Shown: positions 27,938 to 37,653 of the stretch, in pieces
Position numbering within the stretch: position 1 is the stretch's first letter
Layout of the letters: every line of letters begins with the position of its first letter
Source: Blastococcus tunisiensis
GTDB taxonomy: Bacteria > Actinomycetota > Actinomycetes > Mycobacteriales > Geodermatophilaceae
Direction of reading: 5' to 3'
Length of the DNA: 64,000 bases
NCBI RefSeq assembly: GCF_900112815.1
Contig: NZ_FOND01000001.1
Coordinates: forward strand, 342,816 to 406,815
Notes under the pieces: generated by a model
What the model saw: the letters and a program-made list of their open reading frames with translations, nothing else
The model's database searches: none
Told to the model about the DNA's origin: nothing
Made by a program: the position numbers and the translations under genes

Positions 27938-30430
27938 ATGAAGTCTGCCCACCGGCCGCACGCGCGGCGGTCGCTGCTGGCCGCGGCGGCCGTCGCGGCG
28001 GCGCTGCTCACCGTTCCCGGCGTCGCCGCCGCGGAGGACGGGCCGGCCGGTGGCGACACGATCGTCGGCGAGTTCGTCCAGGTCTGGCAGGAGCACGAGC
28101 ACGCCGAGACGGCCGTCCAGCGCGCCGACGGCTCGCTGCTCAGCTTCGTCCGCACCGGGTCCGACGGCACGGTCCGCCTGGCCACGGGCGACGTCGAGGA
28201 CCTGCCCGTCGGCGCCACCGTGGAGGTGACCGTCGGCGAGACCGTCGCCGACGACGCGGCCGCCGAGGAGGGGCTGGAGCCGGCCCGCGAGGTGCTGGCC
28301 GCCGAGGTGCTCGAAGCCGCACCGCAGCCCACCGCCGGTGGCTTCGCCTCGCCCGACCATGCGGTCACCGTGGTCATGGTGGCGCCGGCCGGGGAGGTGC
28401 AGGACGGCACGACCCTGCCGGACGTCGTCGCTGCGGTGGACGGCCCGGTCTCGGACTTCTGGTGGGAGCAGGCCCGCCTCCGGATCGGCGTCGTCGGGTC
28501 CCACGACTGGATCAGCACCACCGCCGACTGCAGCGATCCGTTCCTCCTGTGGGACGAGGTGGCGACGACGGTGGGGTTCACCCCCGGACTCGGGCGGCAC
28601 CTGCTGCTCTACGTCGCCGACGACCCGGCGAACCCGTCCTGCTCGTACGGCCTGGGCACGGTCGGCTCGGTTCTGAGCGACGGTGGCTACTCCTACGTGC
28701 GGAGCACCGGGACCTCGCTCATCGCCCACGAGCTCGGGCACAACTTCGGGCTCGGGCACTCGTCGGCCCGGCAGTGCGACCGGGCGGTCGAGACCGGCAC
28801 CTGCCAGACCGTGCCCTACGCCGACTACTACGACGTCATGGGCTACTCGTGGGAGAACCTCGGGTCGCTGTCGATGGCGCAGGCCTGGCAGCTGAACAAG
28901 GTGCCGACATGGGACATGCGCCAGATCCACCCCTCGAGCCCGTCGGAGACCGTGACGCTCGTGCCGGTCTCCCAGCTGAGCGGCATGCGGGGCATCCTGC
29001 TGTGGGGTGGCCCGGGCAGGATCTACTGGCTGGAGTACCGCGCCGCGAGCGGGCGGGATGCCTGGATCCCGGGTGCGGGACTGCAGACGGGCGTGCAGAT
29101 CCGGTACATCCCCGGCCAGGGCGACGACTTCTCGCTGCTCCTCGACGGCACGCCGGGGTCCCCGGCGCAGTGGGCCGGGGACGTGCAGACCGCGGTGCCG
29201 CTGAACACCCCCGTCCGGCTGGCCGGCGGCGACTTCACGGTGACGGTCACGTCCGCGTCGGCCGCCGGCGCCACCGTCCGGGTGACGACCCCGGCCCCGG
29301 TGACCCCGGTCGCCGCGGCCTACGCCGCGGCCGGTGCCGAGACCGGCGTCCTGGGCCCGGCCACGTCGGCCGAGACGTGCAGCCTGCCGGGCAGCGGACA
29401 GGTGTGCTGGCGGCTCTACGAGCGCGGCGCCATCTACTGGAGCGCGACGACCGGCGCCCACCCCGTCCACGGCGGCCTCTACACCCCCTGGGTCGCTTCC
29501 GGTGGGAAGGACCGCTGGGGACTGCCGACCTCCGGGACCGTCTGCGGCCTGGCCCGGGGCTGGTGCAGCCAGGACTTCACGACGCCGAGCAGGACCTCCC
29601 TGTACTGGTCACCGGACACCGGCCTCGTCGGCGTGTCCGGCGCCATCAATGCCTCGTACCAGGCCGTCAAGGCGCAGAACGGCTCCCTGGGCTACCCCGT
29701 GGAGGCGATGGGCTGCACGGCGGACAGCTGCAGCCAGCGGTTCGAGGGTGGCCGGGTGGTGTGGTCGACGCTGACCGGGACGCACACGGTGACCGCGCCG
29801 CTGGCGGATGCGTGGGTGGCGGCGGGTGCGGGCACGGGGCCGTTGCGGTTCCCGGTGCGCAGCTCCCAGTGCGGGCTGGTCCGTGGTGGGTGCGGTCAGC
29901 TGTTCCAGGGCGGGTCGATGTACTGGTCGCCGGCGACGGGGGCGCACCCGATGTTCGGGGCGATCCGGCAGCACTGGACGGCCCAGCGGTGGGAGCTCGG
30001 CCCGCTGGGTTACCCGGTGGAGGCGATGGGCTGCACGGCGGACAGCTGCAGCCAGCGGTTCGAGGGTGGCCGGGTGGTGTGGTCGGCGGCGACCGGGATC
30101 CACACGGTGACCGCGCCGGTCGCTGATGCATGGGTGGCGGCGGGCGCCGGCACGGGCTCCCTGGGCTACCCGGTCCGCAGCTCCCAGTGCGGGATGGTCC
30201 GGGGTGGGTGCGGGCAGCTGTTCCAGGGCGGGTCGATGTACTGGTCGCCGGCGACGGGGGCGTTCCCCATCGTCGGGGCGATCCGGCAGCACTGGGCCGC
30301 ACAGCGGTGGGAGCTGGGCCCGCTGGGCTACCCGGTGGAGGCGATGAGCTGCACGACCGACAGCTGCAGCCAGCGGTTCGAGGGCGGCCGGGTCGTGTGG
30401 TCGGCCGGGGCCGGGACGCGCACCGTCTGA
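27938..30430 (+). CDS. secreted zinc metalloprotease with LGFP repeats
   Basis: An 830-aa exported protein: signal peptide (RRSLLAAAAVAAALLTVPGVAAA, residues ~9-31, in two parts), metzincin site HELGHNFGLGH near 264, Met-turn DVMGYSW near 303, then six to seven LGFP-type repeats of ~53 aa from about residue 490 to the end. LGFP repeats are thought to bind the cell wall in corynebacterial and mycobacterial proteins. Instead of LGFP the repeats here read LGYPVEAM or LRFPVRSS, and each holds paired cysteines (MGCTADSCSQRF, QCGLVRGGCGQLF). The ATG at 27938 has aggag 6 nt upstream, so it is preferred over 27905. The predecessor gene has the same protease part but a membrane anchor in place of the repeats. 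Confidence 0.85.
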   Translation: MKSAHRPHARRSLLAAAAVAAALLTVPGVAAAEDGPAGGDTIVGEFVQVWQEHEHAETAVQRADGSLLSFVRTGSDGTVRLATGDVEDLPVGATVEVTVGETVADDAAAEEGLEPAREVLAAEVLEAAPQPTAGGFASPDHAVTVVMVAPAGEVQDGTTLPDVVAAVDGPVSDFWWEQARLRIGVVGSHDWISTTADCSDPFLLWDEVATTVGFTPGLGRHLLLYVADDPANPSCSYGLGTVGSVLSDGGYSYVRSTGTSLIAHELGHNFGLGHSSARQCDRAVETGTCQTVPYADYYDVMGYSWENLGSLSMAQAWQLNKVPTWDMRQIHPSSPSETVTLVPVSQLSGMRGILLWGGPGRIYWLEYRAASGRDAWIPGAGLQTGVQIRYIPGQGDDFSLLLDGTPGSPAQWAGDVQTAVPLNTPVRLAGGDFTVTVTSASAAGATVRVTTPAPVTPVAAAYAAAGAETGVLGPATSAETCSLPGSGQVCWRLYERGAIYWSATTGAHPVHGGLYTPWVASGGKDRWGLPTSGTVCGLARGWCSQDFTTPSRTSLYWSPDTGLVGVSGAINASYQAVKAQNGSLGYPVEAMGCTADSCSQRFEGGRVVWSTLTGTHTVTAPLADAWVAAGAGTGPLRFPVRSSQCGLVRGGCGQLFQGGSMYWSPATGAHPMFGAIRQHWTAQRWELGPLGYPVEAMGCTADSCSQRFEGGRVVWSAATGIHTVTAPVADAWVAAGAGTGSLGYPVRSSQCGMVRGGCGQLFQGGSMYWSPATGAFPIVGAIRQHWAAQRWELGPLGYPVEAMSCTTDSCSQRFEGGRVVWSAGAGTRTV
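29690..30412 (+). repeat. 318-bp tandem DNA repeat encoding paired LGFP units
   Basis: The GGC/GGT-TAC-CCG segment recurs exactly at 29690, 30008 and 30326, i.e. every 318 bp (106 codons, two LGFP units). About 75 bases after each start are almost identical between copies, far more than protein selection alone requires, indicating recent expansion or gene conversion. Confidence 0.8.
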
Positions 30431-30486
30431 TCGGGTCGCCCCTCGCGTGCGGGGACCGGCCCCGACCGCGCGGGACCCCCGCGACC

Positions 30487-30512
30487 GCCCCGCCGGCGCA
30501 TGCCGGCGGGGC
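30487..30512. terminator. bidirectional terminator
   Basis: Perfect 11-bp stem gccccgccggc / gccggcggggc with loop gcat, midway between the convergent metalloprotease and carboxylase alpha genes. Confidence 0.65.
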
Positions 30513-30521
30513 GCACGCGGA

Positions 30522-32276
30522 CTACTCGGCGTCCGCGATCGTGCAGAGGACGGCTCCGCTGGTCACCGCGCCACCGACCTCGGCGGTGAGCCCGGAGATC
30601 GTGCCGGCCTTGTGCGCGTTGATCGGCTGCTCCATCTTCATCGCCTCGAGCACGACGACCAGGTCACCGGCCTCGACGGTGGCACCGTCCTCGACCGCGA
30701 CCTTGACGATCGTGCCCTGCATCGGTGAGGTCAGCGAGTCCCCGGACGCCGCCGAGCCGCTGCCGCCACCGCCCCGCTTCCGGGGCTTGGCGGCCGCGCC
30801 CGGCGCGGCACCGCCGGCGGCCAGTCCCGCCGGGAGGGACACCTCGAGGCGACGGCCGCCGACCTCGACCACGACGGTCTGCCGCGGGGTCTCCTCCTCC
30901 TGCTCGGCCGGTGCGGCGTCGTAGGGGGCGACCTGGTTGTCCCACTCGGTCTCGATCCACCGGGTGTGCACCGTGAACGGCTCGGTGGTGAAGGCCTCGT
31001 CGCGGACGACGGCGCGGTGGAACGGGATGACCGTCGGCATGCCCTCGACGACCAGCTCGTCCAGCGCCCGGCGGGCGCGCTGCAGCGCCTCGTCGCGGGT
31101 CGCGCCGGTGACGATCAGCTTGGCCAGCATGGAGTCGAACGCACCGGCGACCTCTCCGCCGGTCTCGACCCCGGAGTCCCAGCGCACGCCCGGGCCCTGC
31201 GGGATCTCCAGGCGCTCCACCGGCCCGGGCGCCGGCATGAAGTTGCGGCCGGCGTCCTCGGCGTTGATCCGGAACTCGATGCTGTGCCCGCGCGGCGCCG
31301 GGTCCTCGGTGATCTCGAGGGCCTCGCCGCGGGCGATCCGGAACTGCTGGCGGACCAGGTCGATGCCCGACGTCTCCTCCGACACCGGGTGCTCCACCTG
31401 CAGCCGGGTGTTCACCTCCAGGAAGGAGATCGACCCGTCGACGCCCACCAGGTACTCCACCGTGCCGGCACCGTGGTAGCCCGCCTCCGCGCAGATGGCC
31501 TTGGCCGAGGAGTGGATGCGGGCGCGCTGCTCGTCGGTCAGGAACGGCGCCGGGGCCTCCTCGACCAGCTTCTGGTTGCGCCGCTGCAGCGAGCAGTCGC
31601 GGGTGCCGACGACGATCACGTTGCCGTGGGTGTCGGCGAGCACCTGCGCCTCGACGTGCCGGGGCTTGTCGAGGAACCGCTCGACGAAGCACTCGCCGCG
31701 GCCGAAGGCGGAGACCGCCTCGCGGACGGCGGAGTCGAACAGCTCGGGGATCTCCTCCATGGTGCGGGCGACCTTCAGCCCGCGGCCACCACCGCCGAAC
31801 GCGGCCTTGATGGCGACCGGGAGGCCGTGCTCCTCGGCGAAGGCGACCACCTCGTCGGCGCCGCCGACCGGGTCCTTGGTGCCGGGCACGAGCGGGGCCC
31901 CGGCCCGGGTGGCGATGTGCCGGGCCGCGACCTTGTCGCCGAGGTCGATGATCGACTGCGGCGAGGGGCCGATCCAGATCAGCCCGGCGTCCAGGACGGC
32001 CTGGGCGAAGTCGGCGTTCTCGGACAGGAAGCCGTAGCCGGGGTGGATCGCGTCGGCGCCGGACTTCGCGGCGGCGTCGAGGATCTTCTCGATCACCAGG
32101 TAGGAGTCGCCCGGCGTCGTGCCGCCGAGGGCGAACGCCTCGTCCGCGGCCCGCACGTGCAGCGCGTCCCGGTCGGGCTCGGCGTAGACGGCCACACTCG
32201 TCAGGCCCTCGTCCCTGCAGGCGCGTGCCACGCGGACCGCGATCTCACCGCGGTTGGCGATCAGGACCTTCTGCAC
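30522..32276 (-). CDS. acetyl/propionyl-CoA carboxylase alpha subunit (biotin carboxylase + BCCP)
   Basis: A 584-aa fused biotin carboxylase and biotin carrier protein. N-terminal [18 protein letters not shown] loop GGGGRGLKV near residue 163, [14 protein letters not shown] near 290 and the biotin lysine in EAMKM near 544. It corresponds to AccA3 of M. tuberculosis, which serves several beta subunits. A GTG start is preceded by gagggag. It is the last gene of the leftward beta-epsilon-maf-alpha cluster, 59 nt after maf. It carboxylates acetyl- or propionyl-CoA together with the beta subunit at 33-35 kb, and BirA attaches its biotin. Confidence 0.95.
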   Translation of the reverse strand: MQKVLIANRGEIAVRVARACRDEGLTSVAVYAEPDRDALHVRAADEAFALGGTTPGDSYLVIEKILDAAAKSGADAIHPGYGFLSENADFAQAVLDAGLIWIGPSPQSIIDLGDKVAARHIATRAGAPLVPGTKDPVGGADEVVAFAEEHGLPVAIKAAFGGGGRGLKVARTMEEIPELFDSAVREAVSAFGRGECFVERFLDKPRHVEAQVLADTHGNVIVVGTRDCSLQRRNQKLVEEAPAPFLTDEQRARIHSSAKAICAEAGYHGAGTVEYLVGVDGSISFLEVNTRLQVEHPVSEETSGIDLVRQQFRIARGEALEITEDPAPRGHSIEFRINAEDAGRNFMPAPGPVERLEIPQGPGVRWDSGVETGGEVAGAFDSMLAKLIVTGATRDEALQRARRALDELVVEGMPTVIPFHRAVVRDEAFTTEPFTVHTRWIETEWDNQVAPYDAAPAEQEEETPRQTVVVEVGGRRLEVSLPAGLAAGGAAPGAAAKPRKRGGGGSGSAASGDSLTSPMQGTIVKVAVEDGATVEAGDLVVVLEAMKMEQPINAHKAGTISGLTAEVGGAVTSGAVLCTIADAE

Positions 32277-32335
32277 CGGTGCAACTCCCTCGTCGAGTCA
32301 AACGGTCGGACTGTGGTTCTGGGTGGAGCGGCTGG

Positions 32336-32944
32336 TCAGCGGCGCCAGAGGTCGGTGATGGCCAGCCCGCGTTTGGCCAGCTGGGTGCGGAGCACCGTCA
32401 GCGACAGGCCCACGACGGCGGCCGGGTCACCCTCGACCCGGCGGACGAACGGTGCGCCGAGACCGTCGAGGGTGAACGCCCCCGCCACGGCCAGCGGCTC
32501 ACCGGTGGCCAGGTAGGCCTCGATCTCCTGCGGCGTCGGCGTCGTGAAGTAGACGACGGTCGAGGCCACCGCGATGTCCCGGCCGACGACGGCGCCGTCC
32601 CGGACGTCGAAGAGCGCCTGGCCCGTGTGCAGGACGCCGGACCGGCCGCCCATCCGCCGCCAGCGGTCCCGGGCCTCGGCGGCGTCCGCCGGCTTGCCCA
32701 GCGGCCTGCCGTTGAACTCCAGCAGGGAGTCCGCCCCGATGACGAGCGCGTCGGTCTCCTGCCGCGACACCGCCGCCGCCTTCGCGGCCGCGAGCAGGGC
32801 CACCTGCTCGGCGACCCGGGGCGCACGGACGGTGGACTCGTCGACGTGGCTGACGACGACCTCGGGGACCAGCCCGGCCTGGCGCAGCAGCGAGAGACGG
32901 GCGGGGGAGGCCGACGCGAGCACCAGCCGGCGGTCGCTGCTCAC
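32336..32944 (-). CDS. Maf-family nucleoside triphosphate pyrophosphatase
   Basis: A 202-aa Maf protein that hydrolyses non-canonical or modified nucleoside triphosphates. Signature start VLASASPARLSLL, then DESTVRAPRVAEQVALLAAAKA and GADSLLEFNGRPLGKP. It begins GTG with a 4-nt overlap (GTGA) with the epsilon-subunit gene, so it is translated from the carboxylase mRNA. The same arrangement (accE, maf) is present in mycobacteria at Rv3281-Rv3282. Confidence 0.92.
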   Translation of the reverse strand: MSSDRRLVLASASPARLSLLRQAGLVPEVVVSHVDESTVRAPRVAEQVALLAAAKAAAVSRQETDALVIGADSLLEFNGRPLGKPADAAEARDRWRRMGGRSGVLHTGQALFDVRDGAVVGRDIAVASTVVYFTTPTPQEIEAYLATGEPLAVAGAFTLDGLGAPFVRRVEGDPAAVVGLSLTVLRTQLAKRGLAITDLWRR

Positions 32945-33159
32945 TGCGCGAACCTCCCGGACGCGCGCCACCCGCCGGCGCCCACCTGCAGCGGCCGGCG
33001 GTGGCCGTCGGCGTAGGACGCCCAGGCGCCGACCGGCGTCGGACGACGGCGTGCGCGCCGCTGCGACAGCGCGGCGACGACGACGGTCAGGGCGGCGAGC
33101 TCCTCGGCAGAAGGCTCGCCCTTGACGACCCGCAGAAGCGGGTGCGGTTCCTCACTCAC
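32941..33159 (-). CDS. accE: acyl-CoA carboxylase epsilon subunit
   Basis: A 72-aa small subunit with the family's [20 protein letters not shown] start, a basic middle (RRARRRP) and the conserved C-terminal [10 protein letters not shown]...GGWRASG. It binds the alpha/beta complex and stimulates propionyl/acetyl-CoA carboxylase in actinomycetes. GTG start and stop both overlap neighbours by 4 nt. Confidence 0.9.
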   Translation of the reverse strand: MSEEPHPLLRVVKGEPSAEELAALTVVVAALSQRRARRRPTPVGAWASYADGHRRPLQVGAGGWRASGRFAQ

Positions 33160-34784
33160 AGCGGGATGTTCCCGTGCTTCTTCGGCGGCAGGGTCTGGCG
33201 CTTGTTGGCCAGGACGCGCAGCGCCTTGGTGACCTGCACCCGGGTCTGCGACGGCGGGATGACCGCGTCCACGTAGCCCCGGTCGGCGGCGATGTAGGGG
33301 TTGGCGAGGGTGTCCTCGTACTCCGCGATCAGCTCGGCCCGGCGGGCGTCGGGGTCCTCGGCCGCCGCGAGCTCCTTGCGGTACAGGATGCCGACCGCCC
33401 CCTGGGCACCGACGACGGCGATCTGCGCGCTCGGCCAGGCGAGGTTGACGTCCGCGCCGAGGTGCTTGGAGCCCATGACGTCGTAGGCGCCGCCGTAGGC
33501 CTTGCGGGTGATCACCGTGACCTTCGGGACGGTGGCCTCGGCGTAGGCGTAGATCAGCTTCGCGCCGCGGCGGATGATCCCCTCCCACTCCTGCGACGTC
33601 CCGGGCAGGAAGCCGGGGACGTCGACGAAGGTGAGCACCGGGATGTTGAAGGCGTCGCAGGTGCGGACGAACCGCGCGGCCTTCTCGCTGGCGTCGATGT
33701 CGAGCGTGCCGGCGAACTGGGTGGGCTGGTTGGCCACGACGCCGACCGGCCGGCCCTCGACCCGGCCGAAGCCGATCAGGATGTTCGGCGCGAACAGCGG
33801 CTGCACCTCGAGGAACTCGCCGTCGTCGAGCACGTGCTCGATCACGGTGTGCATGTCGTACGGGGTGTTCGCCGAGTCGGGGATGAAGTTGTCGAGCTCG
33901 AGGTCGTCGTCGGTGAGCGCGTTGGGTAGCACGGTCTCGACCGGCGCCACCTCGGTGGCGGGCAGCGGGTCGAGGTTGTTGCTCGGCAGGTAGGACAGCA
34001 GCGCCTTCACGTAGTCCAGCGCGTCGGCCTCGTCCTCGGCCAGGTAGTGCGCGACCCCGGACTTGGTGTTGTGCGTCCGCGCCCCGCCGAGCTCCTCGAG
34101 GGTGACGTCCTCGCCGGTCACGGTCTTCACGACGTCGGGGCCGGTGATGAACATCTGGCTGGTCTTGTCGACCATCACGACGAAGTCGGTGAGCGCGGGG
34201 GAGTAGACGTGCCCGCCGGCCGCGGGGCCCATCACCAGGGAGATCTGCGGGATGACGCCGGAGGCGTGCACGTTGCGCCGGAAGATCTCGCCGTAGAGCC
34301 CGAGGGAGACCACGCCCTCCTGGATCCGCGCGCCGCCGCCCTCGTTGATGCCCACCACGGGGCAGCCGTTCTGCACGGCGAAGTCGAGGATCTTGACGAT
34401 CTTCTCGCCGTAGACCTCGCCGAGGCTGCCCCCGAAGACGGTCACGTCCTGGGAGAAGATCGCGATCGGCCGGCCGTCGACGGTGCCGTAGCCGGTGACG
34501 ACGCCGTCGCCGAAGGGCCGCTTGGCGTCCATGCCGAAGTTCGTCGACCGGTGCCGGGCGAACTCGTCGAACTCGGTGAACGAGCCCGGGTCCAGCAGCG
34601 CCTCGATCCGCTCGCGGGCGGTCATCTTGCCGGCCGCGTGCTGCTTCTCCACGGCCCGCTCGGACCCGGCGTGCGTCGCCTCCTGCACCCGGCGCTCGAA
34701 GTCGGCCAGCTTCCCGGCGGTGGTGTGGATGTCGATGTCGTCGGGGACGTTCTCCCCGGCGCTCTCGAGCTCGGCGGCACTCAC
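33156..34784 (-). CDS. acyl-CoA carboxylase beta subunit (carboxyltransferase)
   Basis: A 542-aa carboxyltransferase (AccD5/PccB type) transferring CO2 from biotin to propionyl- or acetyl-CoA. Motifs: [28 protein letters not shown] (N-domain oxyanion region), [29 protein letters not shown] and the C-domain [17 protein letters not shown]. The GTG at 34784 has gaggaga upstream and starts [10 protein letters not shown]. It heads the leftward acc operon, divergent from birA. The position equals accD5 (Rv3280) in M. tuberculosis, favouring propionyl-CoA as substrate, with mutAB downstream in metabolism. Confidence 0.95.
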   Translation of the reverse strand: MSAAELESAGENVPDDIDIHTTAGKLADFERRVQEATHAGSERAVEKQHAAGKMTARERIEALLDPGSFTEFDEFARHRSTNFGMDAKRPFGDGVVTGYGTVDGRPIAIFSQDVTVFGGSLGEVYGEKIVKILDFAVQNGCPVVGINEGGGARIQEGVVSLGLYGEIFRRNVHASGVIPQISLVMGPAAGGHVYSPALTDFVVMVDKTSQMFITGPDVVKTVTGEDVTLEELGGARTHNTKSGVAHYLAEDEADALDYVKALLSYLPSNNLDPLPATEVAPVETVLPNALTDDDLELDNFIPDSANTPYDMHTVIEHVLDDGEFLEVQPLFAPNILIGFGRVEGRPVGVVANQPTQFAGTLDIDASEKAARFVRTCDAFNIPVLTFVDVPGFLPGTSQEWEGIIRRGAKLIYAYAEATVPKVTVITRKAYGGAYDVMGSKHLGADVNLAWPSAQIAVVGAQGAVGILYRKELAAAEDPDARRAELIAEYEDTLANPYIAADRGYVDAVIPPSQTRVQVTKALRVLANKRQTLPPKKHGNIPL

Positions 34785-34872
34785 GCGTTGTCTCCTCGCT
34801 GGCGCTCGTCGGACGCAGGTTCGCGGCGGTGCTGTGCACATCGGTGACCGGCGCAAGCGCGATCACGGGCCG

Positions 34873-34878
34873 TAGCGT
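34873..34878 (+). promoter_or_regulatory. putative -10 of leaderless birA
   Basis: TAGCGT ends 6 nt before the GTG at 34885, within the 100-bp divergent gap shared with the acc operon. Confidence 0.5.
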
Positions 34879-34884
34879 AAGGGA

Positions 34885-35706
34885 GTGCCCGACACGCCCT
34901 CATCCCGATGGTCCGATCTCGAGCGCCCGGCGCTCGACGGGCCTGCACTCTCCGGCGCGCTCACCCGGGACAGCCAGCTCTGGCGGGACCTGCGGGTGGT
35001 CCCCGAGATCGGGTCCACGAACGCCGAGCTGGTCGCTGCCGCCGGGGCCGGCGAGCCCGAGGGACTGGTCCTGGTGGCCGAGCACCAGGTGGCCGGCCGC
35101 GGCCGCCTCGACCGGGTGTGGACCTCCCCGCCGCGCGCCGGTCTCACCGTCTCGTTCCTGCTGCGCCCCGACGTGCCCGCCGCGCGCCGCGGATGGCTGC
35201 CGCTGCTCACCGGTGTGGCCCTGGCCGAGGCGGTCGGCGAGGTGACCGGAGTCCGGGCGTCGCTGAAGTGGCCCAACGACCTGCTGGCCCTCGACGGGCG
35301 GAAGCTGGCCGGGATCCTCGCCGAGTCGAGCGGGAACGCCGTCGTCGTCGGGGTCGGGCTCAACGTGTCGACGACGGGGGAGGAGCTGCCGGAGACCGGC
35401 ACCTCGCTGTCCCGCGTCACGGGCGGGACCGTGGACCGGGGGCCGGTGCTGCTGGGCTTCCTCCGGGCGGTGGAGCGCCGCTACCGACGGTGGACGGCGG
35501 CGCTCGGCGACCCGGTCGCCTCCGGTCTGGCACGGGACTACCTCGCGTGGTCCTCCACCGTCGGCACCGACGTCGTGGTCGCGCTGCCCGACGGTTCCAC
35601 CCTCGAGGGGACGGCGACGGCGGTCGACTGGGACGGCCGGCTGGTGGTCACGACCCCGGAGGGGCAGGTCGAGCTGGCGTCCGGCGACGTGCGCCACGTG
35701 CGATGA
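34885..35706 (+). CDS. birA: biotin-[acetyl-CoA-carboxylase] ligase
   Basis: A 273-aa biotin protein ligase that makes biotinyl-AMP and loads the carrier lysine of the carboxylase alpha subunit. Motifs: GSTNAEL, GRGRLDRVWTSPPRAGLTVS (biotinyl-5'-AMP loop, GRGR), LKWPNDLLALDGRKLAGIL and VGVGLNVS. There is no N-terminal helix-turn-helix, so this is the non-regulatory (group I) type. It is divergent from the acc operon, as in mycobacteria. Confidence 0.94.
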   Translation: MPDTPSSRWSDLERPALDGPALSGALTRDSQLWRDLRVVPEIGSTNAELVAAAGAGEPEGLVLVAEHQVAGRGRLDRVWTSPPRAGLTVSFLLRPDVPAARRGWLPLLTGVALAEAVGEVTGVRASLKWPNDLLALDGRKLAGILAESSGNAVVVGVGLNVSTTGEELPETGTSLSRVTGGTVDRGPVLLGFLRAVERRYRRWTAALGDPVASGLARDYLAWSSTVGTDVVVALPDGSTLEGTATAVDWDGRLVVTTPEGQVELASGDVRHVR

Positions 35707-35709
35707 CAC

Positions 35710-35728
35710 TGCGGTCCTCCGGACCGCA
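35710..35728 (+). terminator. possible terminator hairpin after birA
   Basis: Perfect 8-bp stem tgcggtcc / ggaccgca with a 3-nt loop, 3 nt after the birA stop; no T-run follows. Confidence 0.4.
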
Positions 35729-35860
35729 CCGCGGCCAGGTGCCGTCCCCTGTCGCGCTGAGCCCCGTCGTCCCGCCTGCGCGGACCCCTCCGGGGCCCAC
35801 TCGCCGCGACACCACGCACCGCGGCCCGCCACCTCGGGAAGGCTGGGTCATCCTGGGGGG

Positions 35861-36427
35861 ATGCCGTACCCGGACAAGCTGCTCGCGGAGGACGAAGAGG
35901 TCGTCCGGCACCTGCACCCGCACTGGACGACGCTCTTCTGGCCGGTCGTCCGGCTGCTGCTGATCGTGGGCGCCGCCTCGTTCGGCGTGGCCGCGATCCC
36001 GGACGGACGGCAGCAGGGCATCCTGCGGATGGTCGTCCTCGCGGTGGCGGTGCTCCTGCTGGTGCTCACCGTGCTGGTGCCGTTGCTGCGGTGGCGGACG
36101 ACGCACTACGTGGTGACCACGCACCGACTGCTCTTCCGCGAGGGCATCCTCGCCCGCCGGGGCCGGGACATCGGGCTGCCCCGCATCACCGACGTCTCCT
36201 ACACGCAGTCCCTCTGGGACCGGATCATCAACTCGGGGACGCTCACCATCGAGTCGGCGGGGGACAGCGGGCCCACGGTCCTGCGCCAGATCCCGGACAG
36301 CGACGGCGTCCAGCAGCTGCTCAACCACATGATCGAGGAGGACGCCGACCGCCGGGCGATGGAGAGCGCCGGATACATCGACGACCGCTACGGGCGGGGC
36401 GACACGGCGCCCCAGCAGTACCGCTGA
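35861..36427 (+). CDS. PH-domain (bPH2/DUF304) membrane protein
   Basis: A 188-aa protein with two membrane segments (residues ~25-45, FWPVVRLLLIVGAASFGVAA; and ~56-74, RMVVLAVAVLLLVLTVLVPL). A bacterial PH-like domain follows (THYVVTTHRLLFREGILARR, DIGLPRITDVSYTQSLWDRI, SGTLTIESAG). Function unknown; members are thought to act at the membrane. It sits directly after birA, equal in position to Rv3278c in M. tuberculosis. Confidence 0.88.
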   Translation: MPYPDKLLAEDEEVVRHLHPHWTTLFWPVVRLLLIVGAASFGVAAIPDGRQQGILRMVVLAVAVLLLVLTVLVPLLRWRTTHYVVTTHRLLFREGILARRGRDIGLPRITDVSYTQSLWDRIINSGTLTIESAGDSGPTVLRQIPDSDGVQQLLNHMIEEDADRRAMESAGYIDDRYGRGDTAPQQYR

Positions 36428-36492
36428 CCCCGCACGGCCGTGTGACCGTTCCGTCACGGCGCGCCTGAGCCGGTTCTGTCGGTGGCGCCACC

Positions 36493-36498
36493 TACCTT
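36493..36498 (+). promoter_or_regulatory. putative -10 of leaderless sbcD
   Basis: TACCTT ends 6 nt before the ATG at 36505. Confidence 0.45.
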
Positions 36499-36504
36499 CC
36501 GCCC

Positions 36505-37653
36505 ATGCGCCTGCTGCACACGTCCGACTGGCACATCGGCCGGACCCTGCACGGCACCGAGCTGCTCGCCGAGCAGGAGGCGGTGCTCACCGGGCTGGCG
36601 CGCGTCGTGACGGCGGAGTCGGTGGACGTCGTGCTGGTCGCCGGCGACGTGTACGACCGCGCCGTCCCGTCGGCCGACGCGACGGCGGTGCTCGACCGCG
36701 TGGTCGGCCGGCTCCTCGCCGCCGGCGCCGCCGTGGTGATGACGCCGGGCAACCACGACTCGGCCCGCCGGTTGGGCACCTTCTCCGGGCTGCTCTCCGC
36801 CGCCGGCCTGCACGTCCGCGCCTCGACCGGCCGGCTGGACGAGCCGGTCCTGCTGGCCGACGAGCACGGCGAGGTGGCCGTCTACGGGCTGCCCTTCCTG
36901 GAGCCCGAGGTCGCGCGGCACGAGCTGCGGATCAGTGGTGGGCGCAGCCACGAGGCCGTCGTGGGCGCGGCCATGGAGCGGGTCCGGTCGGACCTGTTCC
37001 TGCGTCCGGGAGCCCGCTCGGTGGTGCTCGCGCACGCGTTCGTGGGCGGCGGGGTCGCCAGCGACAGCGAGCGCGACATCTGCGTGGGCGGTGTCGACCT
37101 GGTGCCCTCGTCGGTGTTCGACGGGGTCGACTACGTGGCACTGGGCCACCTGCACCGCCCGCAGACGCTGACCCCCCGGCTGCGGTACAGCGGCTCGCCG
37201 CTGGCCTACTCCTTCGGTGAGGCGGGCCAGCAGAAGCAGGCCTGGCTGGTCGACCTGGATGCAGGGGGCCTGGCCGAGGTGCGTCCCGTGCTGCTCCCGA
37301 CGCCGCGGGAGCTCACCGTCCTCACCGGCACCCTGGACGAGCTGCTGCAGGACCCGGCCCACGCCCCGGCCGAGGAGCACTTCGTCTCGGCCCGGCTGAC
37401 CGATCCGGTCCGCCCGGTGGACCCGATGCGCCGCATCCAGGCGCGCTTCCCGCACTGCGTGCACCTGGAATGGGCCGGCGCGGGGGCCCGGGACGACGGC
37501 CGCAGCTACCAGGAGCGGATGCGCGGCCGGGGTGATCTCGACGTCGCCGCCGAGTTCGTCGGGCACGTCCGCGGGGTCGGTCCCACCTCGGCGGAGCGGG
37601 AGCTGCTCGCCCGGGCGCTCGGTGCCGCCGGCCGCGCGGAGGTGCGGCGGTGA
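36505..37653 (+). CDS. sbcD: SbcD (Mre11-type) nuclease subunit
   Basis: A 382-aa metallophosphoesterase, the nuclease half of SbcCD, which cuts hairpins and blocked DNA ends. Metal motifs in order: SDWHIGRTL, VLVAGDVYDRAVPS, MTPGNHDSARR, VLAHAFVGG and ALGHLHRPQ. Normal length. Its stop overlaps the sbcC GTG by 4 nt. The pair is inserted between a PH-domain gene and gtrA, which are near neighbours in mycobacteria. Confidence 0.94.
   Translation: MRLLHTSDWHIGRTLHGTELLAEQEAVLTGLARVVTAESVDVVLVAGDVYDRAVPSADATAVLDRVVGRLLAAGAAVVMTPGNHDSARRLGTFSGLLSAAGLHVRASTGRLDEPVLLADEHGEVAVYGLPFLEPEVARHELRISGGRSHEAVVGAAMERVRSDLFLRPGARSVVLAHAFVGGGVASDSERDICVGGVDLVPSSVFDGVDYVALGHLHRPQTLTPRLRYSGSPLAYSFGEAGQQKQAWLVDLDAGGLAEVRPVLLPTPRELTVLTGTLDELLQDPAHAPAEEHFVSARLTDPVRPVDPMRRIQARFPHCVHLEWAGAGARDDGRSYQERMRGRGDLDVAAEFVGHVRGVGPTSAERELLARALGAAGRAEVRR

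Noticed and set aside
29690-30412. Regular repeats considered as a CRISPR array
   Set aside because: Period is 318 bp, in frame, and encodes LGFP repeats; there are no short repeats with unique spacers or cas genes.
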